Of a stretch of DNA of 64,000 nucleotides, positions 11,673 to 22,203 are shown piece after piece. The DNA comes from Phialophora verrucosa. Its lineage: Eukaryota > Ascomycota > Eurotiomycetes > Chaetothyriales > Herpotrichiellaceae. Each line of letters begins with the position of its first letter. Position 1 is the stretch's first letter. Under the pieces are notes generated by a model. That model saw only the letters and a program-made list of their open reading frames with translations. It did no database searches and was not told where the DNA came from. The position numbers were made by a program, and so were the translations under genes. The stretch lies in the NCBI GenBank assembly GCA_002099365.1, contig MSED01000012.1, forward strand, positions 310,001 through 374,000, written 5' to 3'.

Positions 11673-12611
11673 ATGCGCGGTGTCATCCCCTCACAATCTT
11701 TGCGTACCTTTGCGCGATCGAGGACGCAGCAGCCTCTGAGCCAGGTTTGTCGCGCCTGCAACACTCGCAACATTCACCAATCTGTTCGAGTACCTGCAAT
11801 CACCTCATATGCTCGCCGGCGGCCTCTCCTACAACCTAGCTACCAGAAAGCAGCATCAGCGGCACCACGCCGGTCGATATACATTCAAACACAGTCGACG
11901 CCCAATGCCTCAGCCCTCAAATTCCTCCCAAACCACCCCGTCCTACCCGAGGGATTTCCTTCGACCTTCTTGGAATATAACTCTCCTCGATCGACGCTGG
12001 CTGCACCGCACCCGTCCCCTCTAGCGGCCAGACTGCTTGACGTTGACGGTGTGTCGTCGGTCTTCTACGGGCCTGACTTCATCACCGTGACGAAAGCGGA
12101 GGACGTGAACTGGGCGCACGTCAAGCCTGAGATCTTTTCGCTTATTACCGAAGCAATCACATCTGGCGAGCAGCTCGTCAACACAGTGGATAAATCTACG
12201 TCTGCGGAAGATGGCCAAGGTGGCCTAGGAGAAGATTCACTGGCTGCAAATGACGAGGATGATGAAGTGGTGGCCATGATTAAAGAGCTGCTGGAAACAC
12301 GCATCAGACCGGCGATCCAGGAAGATGGCGGCGACATCGAATATCGCGGTTTTGACAATGGGGTTGTAAGCTTGAAACTGCGCGGCGCGTGTCGGACCTG
12401 CGACTCGAGCACGGTCACATTGAAGAATGGCATTGAATCTATGTTGATGCACTATATTGAAGAAGTCAAGGGCGTCAACCAAGTGCTGGACGAAGAAGAG
12501 GAGATTGCCATGAAAGAGTTTGCCAAGTTCGAAGAAAAGCTACGACAACAGAAGGGACCCGAGGCAGCGCCCTCGACCGTTGGTAAAGGCAGCCTTGACT
12601 TTGTCGAGTGA
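11673..12611 (+). CDS. NFU1: Mitochondrial iron-sulfur scaffold NFU1
   Basis: Intronless gene of 312 aa. The open frame extends upstream to 11637, but the first ATG is at 11673 (M-R-G-V-I-P) and is followed by an Arg/Ser/Ala-rich presequence typical of mitochondrial import. An N-terminal NFU domain (about residues 80-175) contains F-L-P-N-H-P-V-L and G-V-S-S-V-F-Y-G. The C-terminal NifU-like domain (about 205-275) carries the cluster-binding C-x2-C in G-A-C-R-T-C-D-S. NFU1 delivers 4Fe-4S clusters to client proteins such as lipoate synthase and respiratory complexes. An acidic linker separates the two domains and a charged helix ends the protein. Confidence 0.95.
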   Translation: MRGVIPSQSLRTFARSRTQQPLSQVCRACNTRNIHQSVRVPAITSYARRRPLLQPSYQKAASAAPRRSIYIQTQSTPNASALKFLPNHPVLPEGFPSTFLEYNSPRSTLAAPHPSPLAARLLDVDGVSSVFYGPDFITVTKAEDVNWAHVKPEIFSLITEAITSGEQLVNTVDKSTSAEDGQGGLGEDSLAANDEDDEVVAMIKELLETRIRPAIQEDGGDIEYRGFDNGVVSLKLRGACRTCDSSTVTLKNGIESMLMHYIEEVKGVNQVLDEEEEIAMKEFAKFEEKLRQQKGPEAAPSTVGKGSLDFVE

Positions 12612-15600
12612 GCTAGCCGTGTGAAGAATACATGTCCGCAGACACACCGGAGCACACTTCCGAAAGGCGACTTCAGTGCCTTGCCGAGGCTGTGGAGGCC
12701 GTGATCTGCCGTCGGAAGAGAAGCACCCTGCCCGATTAGGTCCACGATCGATCATGGGCGTTTCCAAGAAGAAAAGCTGCACTCACGAAGAACATGGGAT
12801 CAGCGTATCTAGGATACGTGTTTATACCGTATGCGTCTGGTGGCAAACCAGACATGCTTCCGCAGTCGATCGTACTTGTATATCCAGGAATGCTGGAGTC
12901 TTCGATGGACCTTGGCATCTTCGCAATGAACAGCCCAGTCTAGATTTGGGGACGTACGACGCCAACGTGTCAGGTGGCCCTAGGTGCCGGAAGAGTCGGA
13001 GCCATTTCCTTGGATGACGGATGTTCTGATTTGTCCAACGTTTGTTGCAAAGTCAGATGAAGAAGCTGGGGGCGTATCAACTCACAAGAGTCGCCAGACG
13101 AAGTGCCAAAGAAGTACCGTACATACACATTAAAGCGCATCAGTCCATATCCATAGCATGAGGGGCTAGTTGATTTCATATTAGAACCGATGACATCGAG
13201 CAATGCCAAAATCTCAGATACACCCACGAGAGGTGAGGAACACGTGCCTCAAAGGACAACGATGGACGACTCTTGAGCAGCGGCGCCCGAGGAGATCTCG
13301 ACAGCTGTTCCGTCCAAAAGACTCACTCTTGTAAACCTAATATACATGCTACCAATATTCTCCCTTCTCGTAATTCCTGTGGTGAGCTTCAACTCGCGCA
13401 GCTAGAGCAACCATTTCAGGCGAACTCACGTGCTGGAGAGGAGCTCTTCTCTTGCCCATGTCCCTGTCGATTTCAAGTCAGCGCTGAAGTCTGTGCGGCC
13501 AATGTTCATCCAGATGGCGATCGCGATGGTTATTGACGCCCTGCTTCTACCGCTGACCCTCTTCCCCGCAATTTGCTACCCGGTGGCTTGACGCAAGTCA
13601 GTGTCAATCACCGATCATCTGGTAAATCAAGTCAATCACTTTCACACGAGTTCTTGTACTATTTGTAGCACCTTTTGCTCGATACTTGCAATCTGCTCGG
13701 ATGTTGTCCATGCGTCAATCATCATCGGCTTTGCTTTGCAAGGTTCATGGGAGCTGTTCACTCTCTGCTTTTCCCCCGGTTGCACGAAGTCTGCTAGCAT
13801 GAGGCTTCGATCATGGTCCAAACATCTGCTGATGTCTTCGCGCCTTTTCAACCCTCGGACGACCTGGTGGGCTAGGGGCTCGCCTCTGGTGTTTCTACTG
13901 GTCCTTTCCGAGCCATGGTTCATGGCCTTGTGCTGCAGCACTAGTTGCTGCGATCATTTCAAGATTCAAGCCCCTTTTGCCGTTGAGCTGCCCCCGGAGA
14001 ACCCAACCAATCTCGCGGTTGCCTTGCGGTATGAACTCCACCCCTCCACACGGCATCATGCACACCATTCCCCCTCCGTTTCCCTCTGGACTCGGCCACC
14101 CCCTCTTTAGGAGACCCTTGGAACCTCAAGTCCCAGAGTCTGTTTGCATGGAAGATGCCATCCCCGCTCCGGCCAACCTCGCACGACAAACAAGCAGTCA
14201 CCTACATGTTGGGGTCCGTCATCAAGTGAGCATGCCTGGAATACCCCATGGCGTGAGGACTGTTTCCCTCGCCACTCCACCTCTGCCATCGCGCTCAGGC
14301 CTTGCTCCGGCCTGACCCTCCTCTCCACGGACAGAAACACTATCCTTGGACGCCCACTCCAATTGGCATCCACTATTGCTACCCCAGCTAAAATTGACTA
14401 ACAGAACCGCCCGAGCAGCAGCCCGAATGTGCTGCTTGAAAGCTCTCCTGTCCCTGAGTAAGCTGCTCGATCTGATTTGCCTCTTGTTGCTAGCGATTTC
14501 TTCTCTTCTTTGATCAAGCTACGTATCGCTCCATTGTCGCATTCCCACTTTGTGTCACCTGAGCCCCATTCAGTGAGCGGCATCTTCTGTCGTGCAGCTG
14601 TTTGCTCTTCTGCTCCAGCGATCGAGAAATTCTGTTGCGCGCGCCGGTAAATTATCCAACCACCATCACGACAACTGTCAAGTACTCCGTATTCCGTCGA
14701 TCGACTGAGCCCAGGGTGCCAACTCCTGGACCCCGCTTGGAACCATCAGCGTTCCCGCCTCCGGACTCAGGCTGTCAACGCTTCCTTGTGCTACTTGCCT
14801 CGGCGTGGTCGCGTGAGAAACTAAGCGAAAAGCGTGTTCATCATAATCCGGGGAAGGCGGGCAGCTTCTGGCAAACCCAGTGACCAGTGACCTGTTTCTC
14901 GGATACCTCCGCCACTGGGAGTAAAAGGAACTCTGACATCCAACCTCGACTCCAGCCCGCTTTCACAACACTCACACCTTCACACCTTCACTCCACAACT
15001 CGCATCATCTCTTTCCACAGGCCATCCAAATCCCTTTGGACCATTCACAGTGTTGGTTGTCCGCGTCGCCTAGTTCCTTTTATATTAACTGACTGCGGTA
15101 TCTGAAGGCTCTTTATCGATCACCTGACTTTTTTTGGTCATCTGTCCGGGGCGCGGGCGCGGTGGTCGTGTCGCTGGCCAGACCCCGAACTATTCGCTGG
15201 CAACAATCAAAACTTCCTCCGCCACGCCATCACCGACAATCAAGACAATTCATAGTTGCCACAAACACAAGTCCATACTCACTTTCGCCTCATTGACATC
15301 TGCCTCAGAGTCCTCAAAGATAGATCTTTGGGCCTGTGGCGCGGGCGCGATTTCTCGACAACGACAACCCAGACGATGCTGAGGCTGAGCGCTCAACACT
15401 CCATGGTTCTATAACATCAAAGTGAGTAAAGTTTCATTCATCACGCTTCTGCCCTGTCTGAACCGGCTTTGTACATCTCTGCTGTGACTGCTGTCTGTCT
15501 TCGCTCCTATTGATCTGGGGGGCCAAGCTGCTTTTCGGTCTTTCATCTCACTCCCACAAAACGATGTGAAATTTCACGAGGCTCGCTGCCCCTGTCTTAC

Positions 15601-15705
15601 ATCTCAAACACCATACGCAAAAAAAGATTCAAGCCGAATGCACAGCTAACGTCAGAAACAGCAGTGCTACGCAGCTCCTTCCCTGATATTGCCACACTTT
15701 GCATC
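12612..15705. promoter_or_regulatory. Gene-poor 3.1-kb region ahead of the PSP1 gene
   Basis: No gene is recognised. The sequence from about 13.9 to 15.7 kb is rich in C and T on the plus strand, as in long fungal leaders. A possible 5' UTR intron begins with GTGAGT at 15422 and could end at a CAG shortly before 15660. Short open frames up to 169 codons (13601-14110) lack recognisable features and are probably chance or upstream ORFs. Confidence 0.35.
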
Positions 15706-18344
15706 ATGAGCAACACACCCAGCAAGACGGTTCTCACTACTCGAGCGCCTATGCCGGCTTTTGGTACGTTTGGCGCCCACCAGGGATCTGCTTCACTACT
15801 TCTGGAACGATCGAATCCGGACCTGCGTAGATCGACTCCGGACTCGGAGGCTTTGGCATCATCTGACGACGAACCAGATCACACAAAGGCTGTTGCTGCC
15901 AGCAACGTCAGACCAGGCAAACCCGGAAGGCGGACTTCTTGGCTCAACGATGTCTCGGCGTCCAACGTGAACCGTAAGCCATCAATCACTGGTCCGTATA
16001 GCCCTTCCACCTCGCATCCCGGTACTCCTGGTACTGAAAACTCTCCTTGGACAAATGTCAACACTTCTGGTTCTGCAGCATGGCCTAACCCGGCATCATC
16101 ATATCCGTGGAACACGATCTGGAACCAGGACGGCCGCAAGGACCCACCGACCAGGCTTCAAGAGGTTGTTTCTGCAAATGGCGAGACTGGAATTCCGTTT
16201 TCAATTCCCCTGGAGCCCAGCTTCAAGGTACACCGTTCCCTGTCCTACTCCGTTGGACAGATTGATACTACCAATGCTCCCCCTTCCAATCCGATTTCGA
16301 CGTCTGCCGAAGCCACGCGCAACAGACTAGGAAGTCAGTATCCAGGGGTCCAGAGACGCACCTCGAGACCAAGCGGACTGGGCGGGATTGAATCAAGCGG
16401 CCTTGGTCGTGTGCGCGAGGTAGAAGACGACGATGAATACCAGCGCGCCGATTCCATGCGCAACTCTCTTTCCCTCGGACAGACCCACATGATGCAGAGG
16501 TTGGTACAAGAGAACCACCAACTTCGTGAGGAAATTAAGAATCGCGATAGGGCTCTCCCGAGCATCGCTCCCACAGTTCCTGCCCAGCCGCCTGGGTTTC
16601 GAAACACGCGCCTTCGAAATACCGTACCCGAGGAATCTGAGACCGCGATCGACGACAGAGATGAAATAACAGCCCTTGGCGGGTTTCCAAGCCGTGACAA
16701 AAACCCTCGCCGCATGAGCGAACAGACTCTCTCAATCACCGACCGACAGTCGCTCTCACCCACGGAGAACCGTACTTTTGACAGCATGAAGAAAGCGCAT
16801 TGGCAGACATCCCTTGGGTTTGGTCCTATCCCGGAAGCTCCGCAAAGCCGCCGACATTCTTTTGCTGATGTCCCTACCCGTCACGGGTCCTTCAGCTCAA
16901 CTGGTGAGAGTCTACAAGGCGTCCGTCTCCCGTTGCTAGGTACTGATCGATTAGGTCGCGACGAAGATGTGACAGCGTATGAAAGTGGTTCCCAGGCATT
17001 ATCCCAAGGAGACGATCGTAAGTTGGCCCTGGCACTGACCCTGATGCGCCCAAGTGAGGATGCTATGAAGATTATGTACTTACGTCTTCGTCGCTATGCA
17101 GCGGAGTATTTCAACACCAACGAAACTACTCGACGTCGCGCCGACGACCGAGTCCACCAACACCATCGCGAACCCCAGCTCTATGGGCAGCACTTCGGCG
17201 TCGGTCCGTACCTCGAGCCTGCCGCCCAACCGCTCTTCATCGTCAACTTCAAATGTTGTCGCTCCGAAGTGTTCTACATCCAAGAAGGAACCGGCCTTCA
17301 TGTCAACGTCGGCGATCTAGTCATTGTCGAAGCCGACAGAGGCACCGACCTGGGTACGGTTCAGCATACTAATGTCACGTGGGAGGATGCTCGGCGCTAC
17401 AAGGATCACTATGCGGAAGAGCACTACAAGTGGTTAATGATGTTTTCTTTGCAGAGCCGAAACGGAGGCCCTAACGTTGTCAATCCAAACGGCGTTCCGG
17501 GCAGTCGTGGCAGCGCTGTCGGAGGCATGGGGCCTCAGGGCCACCACGGTGCTCACGACTCATCCGGCCCCGACTTGAAGCCTAAGATGATCAAGCGACT
17601 GGCCCAGAATCACGAGATTCAAGCATTGAAAGACAAAGAAGGCAATGAAGCGAAAGCCAAGCGGGTCTGTCAGCAAAAGGTCATTGAGCATCGGCTGAAC
17701 ATGGAGATCCTCGATGCAGAATTCCAAATGTATGTGCAACGCAGTACTTCTGTGTTTCAGAACTAACACCATGCAGGGACAGCAAGAAGCTAACATTCTA
17801 CTACTTCGCTGACAACTACATCAACTTCAATCATCTTGTCACCGATCTCTTCAAGATCTACAAGACTCGTATCTGGATGTCGGCCATAAATCCTGCCTCG
17901 TTCCAGACCCCTACAGCTTCTCTCGGGATACAGCCCCTCTACACCGCTGCTCCTGGTGATGAGCGTCATCAGAGACGGCAGCAGCAGAGACAGCAGACTC
18001 ATCTCAGCCCACAGACAGTCACGACCCCTTTTGGAGATGCGTTTGACGCCGACCGGAACTACAACAATAACCAGAACCAGGGGATGCGCAATGCTTTTTA
18101 CAGTCAATTCCAAGATGTTGGGGCTGGATCTCAACAAATGCCACCCCCTGCCCCACCATTCGCTCCGAACATGCCGAACCAAATGGATCCTTTCATGTCC
18201 TACTATGGTCAGCCATACCCGACACTGAATCCCAATGCCCCTAATTTTGCCAGCAATCGATCCGATTACAGAGGACGAGCTCCCAACCAAGGCAGTGATC
18301 CCAACTGGATGGGTCGCTTTCAAGGCCTCTCACTCGGCTCTTAA
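15706..18344 (+). CDS. PSP1 C-terminal domain protein
   Basis: Exons 15706-17729 and 17777-18344 give 863 aa. The 47-bp intron has donor GTATGT, a CTAAC branch site and acceptor GCAG, and lies inside the PSP1 domain; splicing restores F-Q-M-D-S-K-K-L-T-F-Y-Y. The first ATG in the frame is at 15706. Residues 1-450 are disordered and Ser/Pro-rich. The conserved part begins near 475, includes S-E-V-F-Y-I-Q and V-G-D-L-V-I-V-E-A-D-R-G (about 517-545), and ends with the PSP1 domain (about 625-710: C-Q-Q-K-V, F-Y-Y-F-A, K-T-R-I-W-M). The C-terminus is Gln/Pro/Asn-rich. Yeast Psp1 was found as a suppressor of DNA polymerase alpha and cdc mutations; bacterial relatives act in RNA turnover. Biochemical role in fungi is uncertain. 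Confidence 0.9.
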
Positions 18345-19092
18345 TCACAGACCTCTTTTCCCTTATGCGTCAACAACGGATTACGACTCTGCTTCTGACC
18401 AAAGACTTCGACAAAATCGACAAAAAGTTTGCTTGTGATGACGGAACGACGGGAGTGTAGACACGCTATTCAGCAAGACGAGACTCAAATATTCACGGGA
18501 GGCGACTAGACCACTGCGTCGTGGAGACAAGTGTTACGAGATAAGGCATCCTACAATCGTGCCATTGTGCTGGGATGAACGTGTTCATTCCCTTGAATGT
18601 TCATGGGAGATTCTATGACATTGAAAAGTGTTGGGTAATCGCTGGGTTGGACAAGAGAGATTCAAATTCAGATTGTTGATGGCCTTGCTGGATACAGAAA
18701 GAGCTACTAATACAGACGACGAACGAGCTATAATGTACTGGTGCAGATGATTGCAGATTGAGCTGAGGGTTCCAGAGTCAAGAAACTTGTTGAAAGGCTG
18801 AAGGATCATGATGGCAATGTCACCATTTGCATTGGCTGACTTGTGTACAATACCGACATTGAGCTTTGACTTCAAATGAGGAGATGATGGAGCCCACTCT
18901 ACCAGCGACGCTGACCTTCAGATCACGAGGCAGGTGTGCTTCCGGCTTTTCAATTACATTCGTGTCTGCTCACTCGACTCTCACTCACTTCGGCCTCATT
19001 TGTATTGCACCTCTTCTCGTCCTGCCACTCCTCTTCAAAGCACTCTCTCCGCTCGACTCTCTGACTCAGTTCGTAGGGAGGCATTTGCAACA
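18345..19092. other. Tandem intergenic region, 0.75 kb
   Basis: This is 3' sequence of the PSP1 gene and promoter or leader of the next plus-strand gene. The last 150 bases are C/T-rich (repeated CTCACT/CTCTC), as in a fungal core promoter. No other gene is seen. Confidence 0.35.
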
Positions 19093-20089
19093 ATGCCTGT
19101 CAACCCTGCAAAAACAGGTGAGTGTTCGCTCTTCACCTCACGTGCCTTTCGTCTGACAGCCAGCAGTCAGTGACAGCTCTGCCACACGCAGGAGTACCTC
19201 AATTCCGAAGAGCAAGACTGTCGAAGCCAGTAACGAGACGGGTCACGTTCCGTCCTCGGAGGGACACTGGCCAGAAGAAGCCGACGTGGGTGCGGACGAT
19301 AAAGCCAACCTGGAGTGCGTCGCGAAGAAAAACCCAATTGTAGTAGCGGTGTTGACGTTGAGCAGAGACAACCAAAAGAAGCTGAAGGCCTTCTTCGACC
19401 GAGTCAGCAAAGCCGATCCATGGCCAGGACGCTTTGCGAAGGCTGTGCGTTCCAGGCACGAGGCAGTGCTCATGAAACTGAAGGAGATCCGGGAGAAGAG
19501 GTGCACTTCTAGATCGCGCGTCACCAGGGTTGCCAACTAACAGGCCTTCAGCATCTCAGACAAGCGAGAATTCGATACACAGATTGCTCCACTCCTCAGT
19601 GCTGCTCTCGGAGGTCTTACAGACGAGCCATCGGATCCGTCTTCCTTTTCCTTCCCCATGCAGGTTCGGTATCTCGGAGCCGAATCCCAACCATACTGCG
19701 AGGCAATGAGTGGTCTCTTGGAACAGTCAGGGGCTCTGGTCCTAGCCTACGATGAGCTCGCGGGCCGTCACACGCACAAGTCACGGCTCGGAATGATTGG
19801 GACATCGTTCGAAAAGGACAAGGGAGCTACGATATCTACTATTGAAGCTGGCAAGAGGGTGGCGGCGTCTCAGATTGAGCAGCTCCTGACAGATAGATAT
19901 AAAGAGGTGAGAATGCCGCACGATCTCACTGCCGAAGAAGAACATCAAGGCAAGGTGCTCTTATCATATGGCGCGAATGAGGATGAGCAGTCTAAGCAGA
20001 CCCCTGGATGGGGGAATGTCGCGATGGATATGGAGAGAGCGGTTGGGAGGCTTTGCTTTGCAGGTGAGGTGGATGACGGAGGACGTTGA
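19093..20089 (+). CDS. Unrecognised helical protein, three exons
   Basis: Exons 19093-19117, 19167-19500 and 19552-20089 give 298 aa. Intron 1 (19118-19166) has donor GTGAGT and acceptor GCAG; intron 2 (19501-19551) has donor GTGCAC, a CTAAC branch and acceptor TTCAG, and is needed to avoid the stop at 19538. The first 50 residues are Ser/Thr/Glu-rich. Residues from about 50 onwards look folded and helical, with K-K-N-P-I-V-V-A-V-L-T-L and Q-K-K-L-K-A-F-F. The third exon is also mostly helical and ends in an acidic tail. No signal peptide, membrane segment or catalytic motif is visible. I cannot assign a family; it lies head-to-tail before eL15 with 350 bp between. Confidence 0.6.
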
Positions 20090-20439
20090 ACAGCTCTGAC
20101 TCTTCCTGCATGTGGCACAACCTATGCACAATGTGATAATGATAGAGAGTACTCGGTATGTAGTAGAAAACTTCTGTCCTGGCGCTGATCAAGGCTCCTT
20201 GAACGTGGAATGTTCTGATTGGCTGGCTCAAATTCCACGCCAAGATTTCGGCTTGCCAAGCCTGCGCACCCACTTTCTCGAAAACTCCCAGTCCAGACTT
20301 CAGCAGTGAATCAGTCCGTCAGTCTCAATTTCCTCAGTCCCCTCAAGGTCGACAACAGTTCTCCGTGAGGCCCGACAGTCAAAGTAATAGTGCGGCTCTC
20401 CGACCCTTGCGACGACAAGCTGACCGAATTTTTCGTTAG
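20090..20439 (+). promoter_or_regulatory. Promoter and leader of the eL15 gene
   Basis: A 350-bp gap upstream of the ribosomal protein gene. An ATTGG box (CCAAT on the other strand) lies at 20218-20222, about 220 bp before the start codon. No recognisable coding sequence is present. Confidence 0.35.
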
Positions 20440-21383
20440 ATGGGTGCTCTCAAATACGTCGAGGAACTTCAAAAGAAGAAGCAATCCGATGTCCTTCGAT
20501 TCCTTCTCCGAGTTCGCTGCTGGGAGGTAAGATAAGAACTCCCTACGATGACGATAGAAAGGAGGGCCAGAAGAGGAGGCGAGGCCATGCTCCCTGGCCC
20601 ATCTTTCTCATGTGGCACGGTCTCTTGAGTGAGACGTGTCTTGCTATACACTCGTTGAACATTTTGCTGAGAGTGCATCAATATAGCTCCGACAATTGAA
20701 CGTCATCCATCGCGCTTCCCGCCCCTCTCGACCGGACAAGGCTCGTCGTCTCGGCTACAAGGCCAAGCAAGGCTATGTGATCTACCGAATTCGCGTCCGC
20801 CGCGGTGGTCGCAAGAAGCCAGTGCCAAAGGGTGCTACCTACGGTATGAAAAGCCACTCCTCTACATGACTCTGCGCCATCAGCAAGTCTCTCGACAAAC
20901 CAAGCCCGAGGCTGACCAACGCGCGAACTTTCAGGCAAACCGACCAACCAGGGTGTGAACCAACTCAAGTACCAACGCTCCCTCCGCGCCACCGCCGAAG
21001 AGCGAGTCGGCCGCCGGTGCGCCAACCTCCGCGTCCTCAACTCGTACTGGATCAACCAGGATTCCACGTACAAGTACTTCGAAGTCATCCTCGTGGACCC
21101 CAGCCACAAGGCTATCCGTCGTGACCCCAGAATCAGCTGGATCGTCAACCCTGTTCACAAGGTATGATTTCCCACTTTTGCCGCAGGCGGAAGAACCGCT
21201 CCCTCGCGGCCAGTACGGCTAACGTTCATGCTCCCATCACAGCACCGCGAATCTCGTGGCCTCACCGCTACGGGCAAGAAATCCCGCGGGCTGGGCAAGA
21301 GCCATGGGTACAACAACTCCACGGCGGGCCGGAGAAAGACCTGGAAGAGACAGAACACCCTCTCCCTGTGGAGATATCGTTAA
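20440..21383 (+). CDS. RPL15: 60S ribosomal protein eL15
   Basis: Four exons, 20440-20526, 20687-20843, 20935-21161 and 21243-21383, give 203 aa, one residue shorter than yeast Rpl15 (204). Introns of 160, 91 and 81 bp have donors GTAAGA, GTATGA and GTATGA and acceptors ATATAG, TTTCAG and CACAG. The protein begins M-G-A-L-K-Y-V-E-E-L, continues L-R-V-R-C-W-E joined to L-R-Q-L, contains R-R-G-G-R-K-K-P-V, Y-W-I-N-Q-D and D-P-S-H-K-A-I-R-R-D-P, and ends W-R-Y-R. All are hallmarks of eL15, a structural protein of the large subunit that contacts 28S rRNA. The short first exon and several introns are common in fungal ribosomal protein genes. Confidence 0.97.
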
Positions 21384-22203
21384 GCGGGCGGGCAAGCTGG
21401 CGCTTCGGTTCGCTTGCTTTGCTTTGCTTTGCTTCGGTGTTGCGTTGCGGGACTGCAGTACAGCGTGCAACGTGCGACGTGCAATCGGACCTGCATGCAT
21501 GGAACATATGTGGAAGGGTAGAGAGGAATGACGATCGCTTTTGCCTTGCTGTGCCGGCGTCGTCCGGTCCAGCGCTGCATCATCCTAGCGATGCTCACTT
21601 GCCGATGCACGAAGATCTTGACGAAGTCGATGGAAGAAGAAAGGCCCCGTCAGAACCGGCTCCATTCCTCCCCGTCGAGAGGTAGATGTCGCGAATCCAA
21701 GTCTTTCCGATAAATTCAAGCTAGTGAAAAAGGGCCCAGACAAGGAGCATTGAATCGAATGGATTGGGGCCGAAAATGGTTCTCTCATCAAGTCTCAATG
21801 GGACATGACTCGCCCTTTTCTCGTCACTGTGTGCGCCGCCGCGTGCTTCTCTCCTCTGGCATTTCGCTGCTTGTGCTGCTGCTTTGTTTCTGCCTCTCGT
21901 AATCGAGCCCAGTTCTCAGGTTGACATCTCTTCCACGTTCTTCATTCGTTCATACGAAGCCAGGCGGGCAGGCTCGCTACGGTATCTAGAGAGACTGGAT
22001 ATAGATCCGATTCTATATCTACAGTAAATCGAAGTCTAGCTCTGCATATTCGTTCAGTCACCCACCTGACCCCATTTCACGCTCGCTCGTTCGCCCTGAT
22101 CAACTCTAACATCTACTCATTGTATTTAATTGCTCGCGCCGGCCACGTGCCACTACTCCGTACCACAGTCGTGTATGTGACTCCTCACCTCAGATCACCT
22201 CAC
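21384..22203. other. Convergent intergenic region, 0.8 kb
   Basis: 3' sequence of eL15 and of the large minus-strand gene. It contains a short CTTTG run (about 21413-21433) and an AT-rich inverted motif near 21996-22020 (GATATAG...CTATATC). No gene is recognised. Confidence 0.4.

Noticed and set aside
13601..14110. 169-codon plus-strand open frame in the gene-poor stretch
   Set aside because: No ATG-proximal features, domain or splice context; the composition fits chance in C/T-rich DNA.
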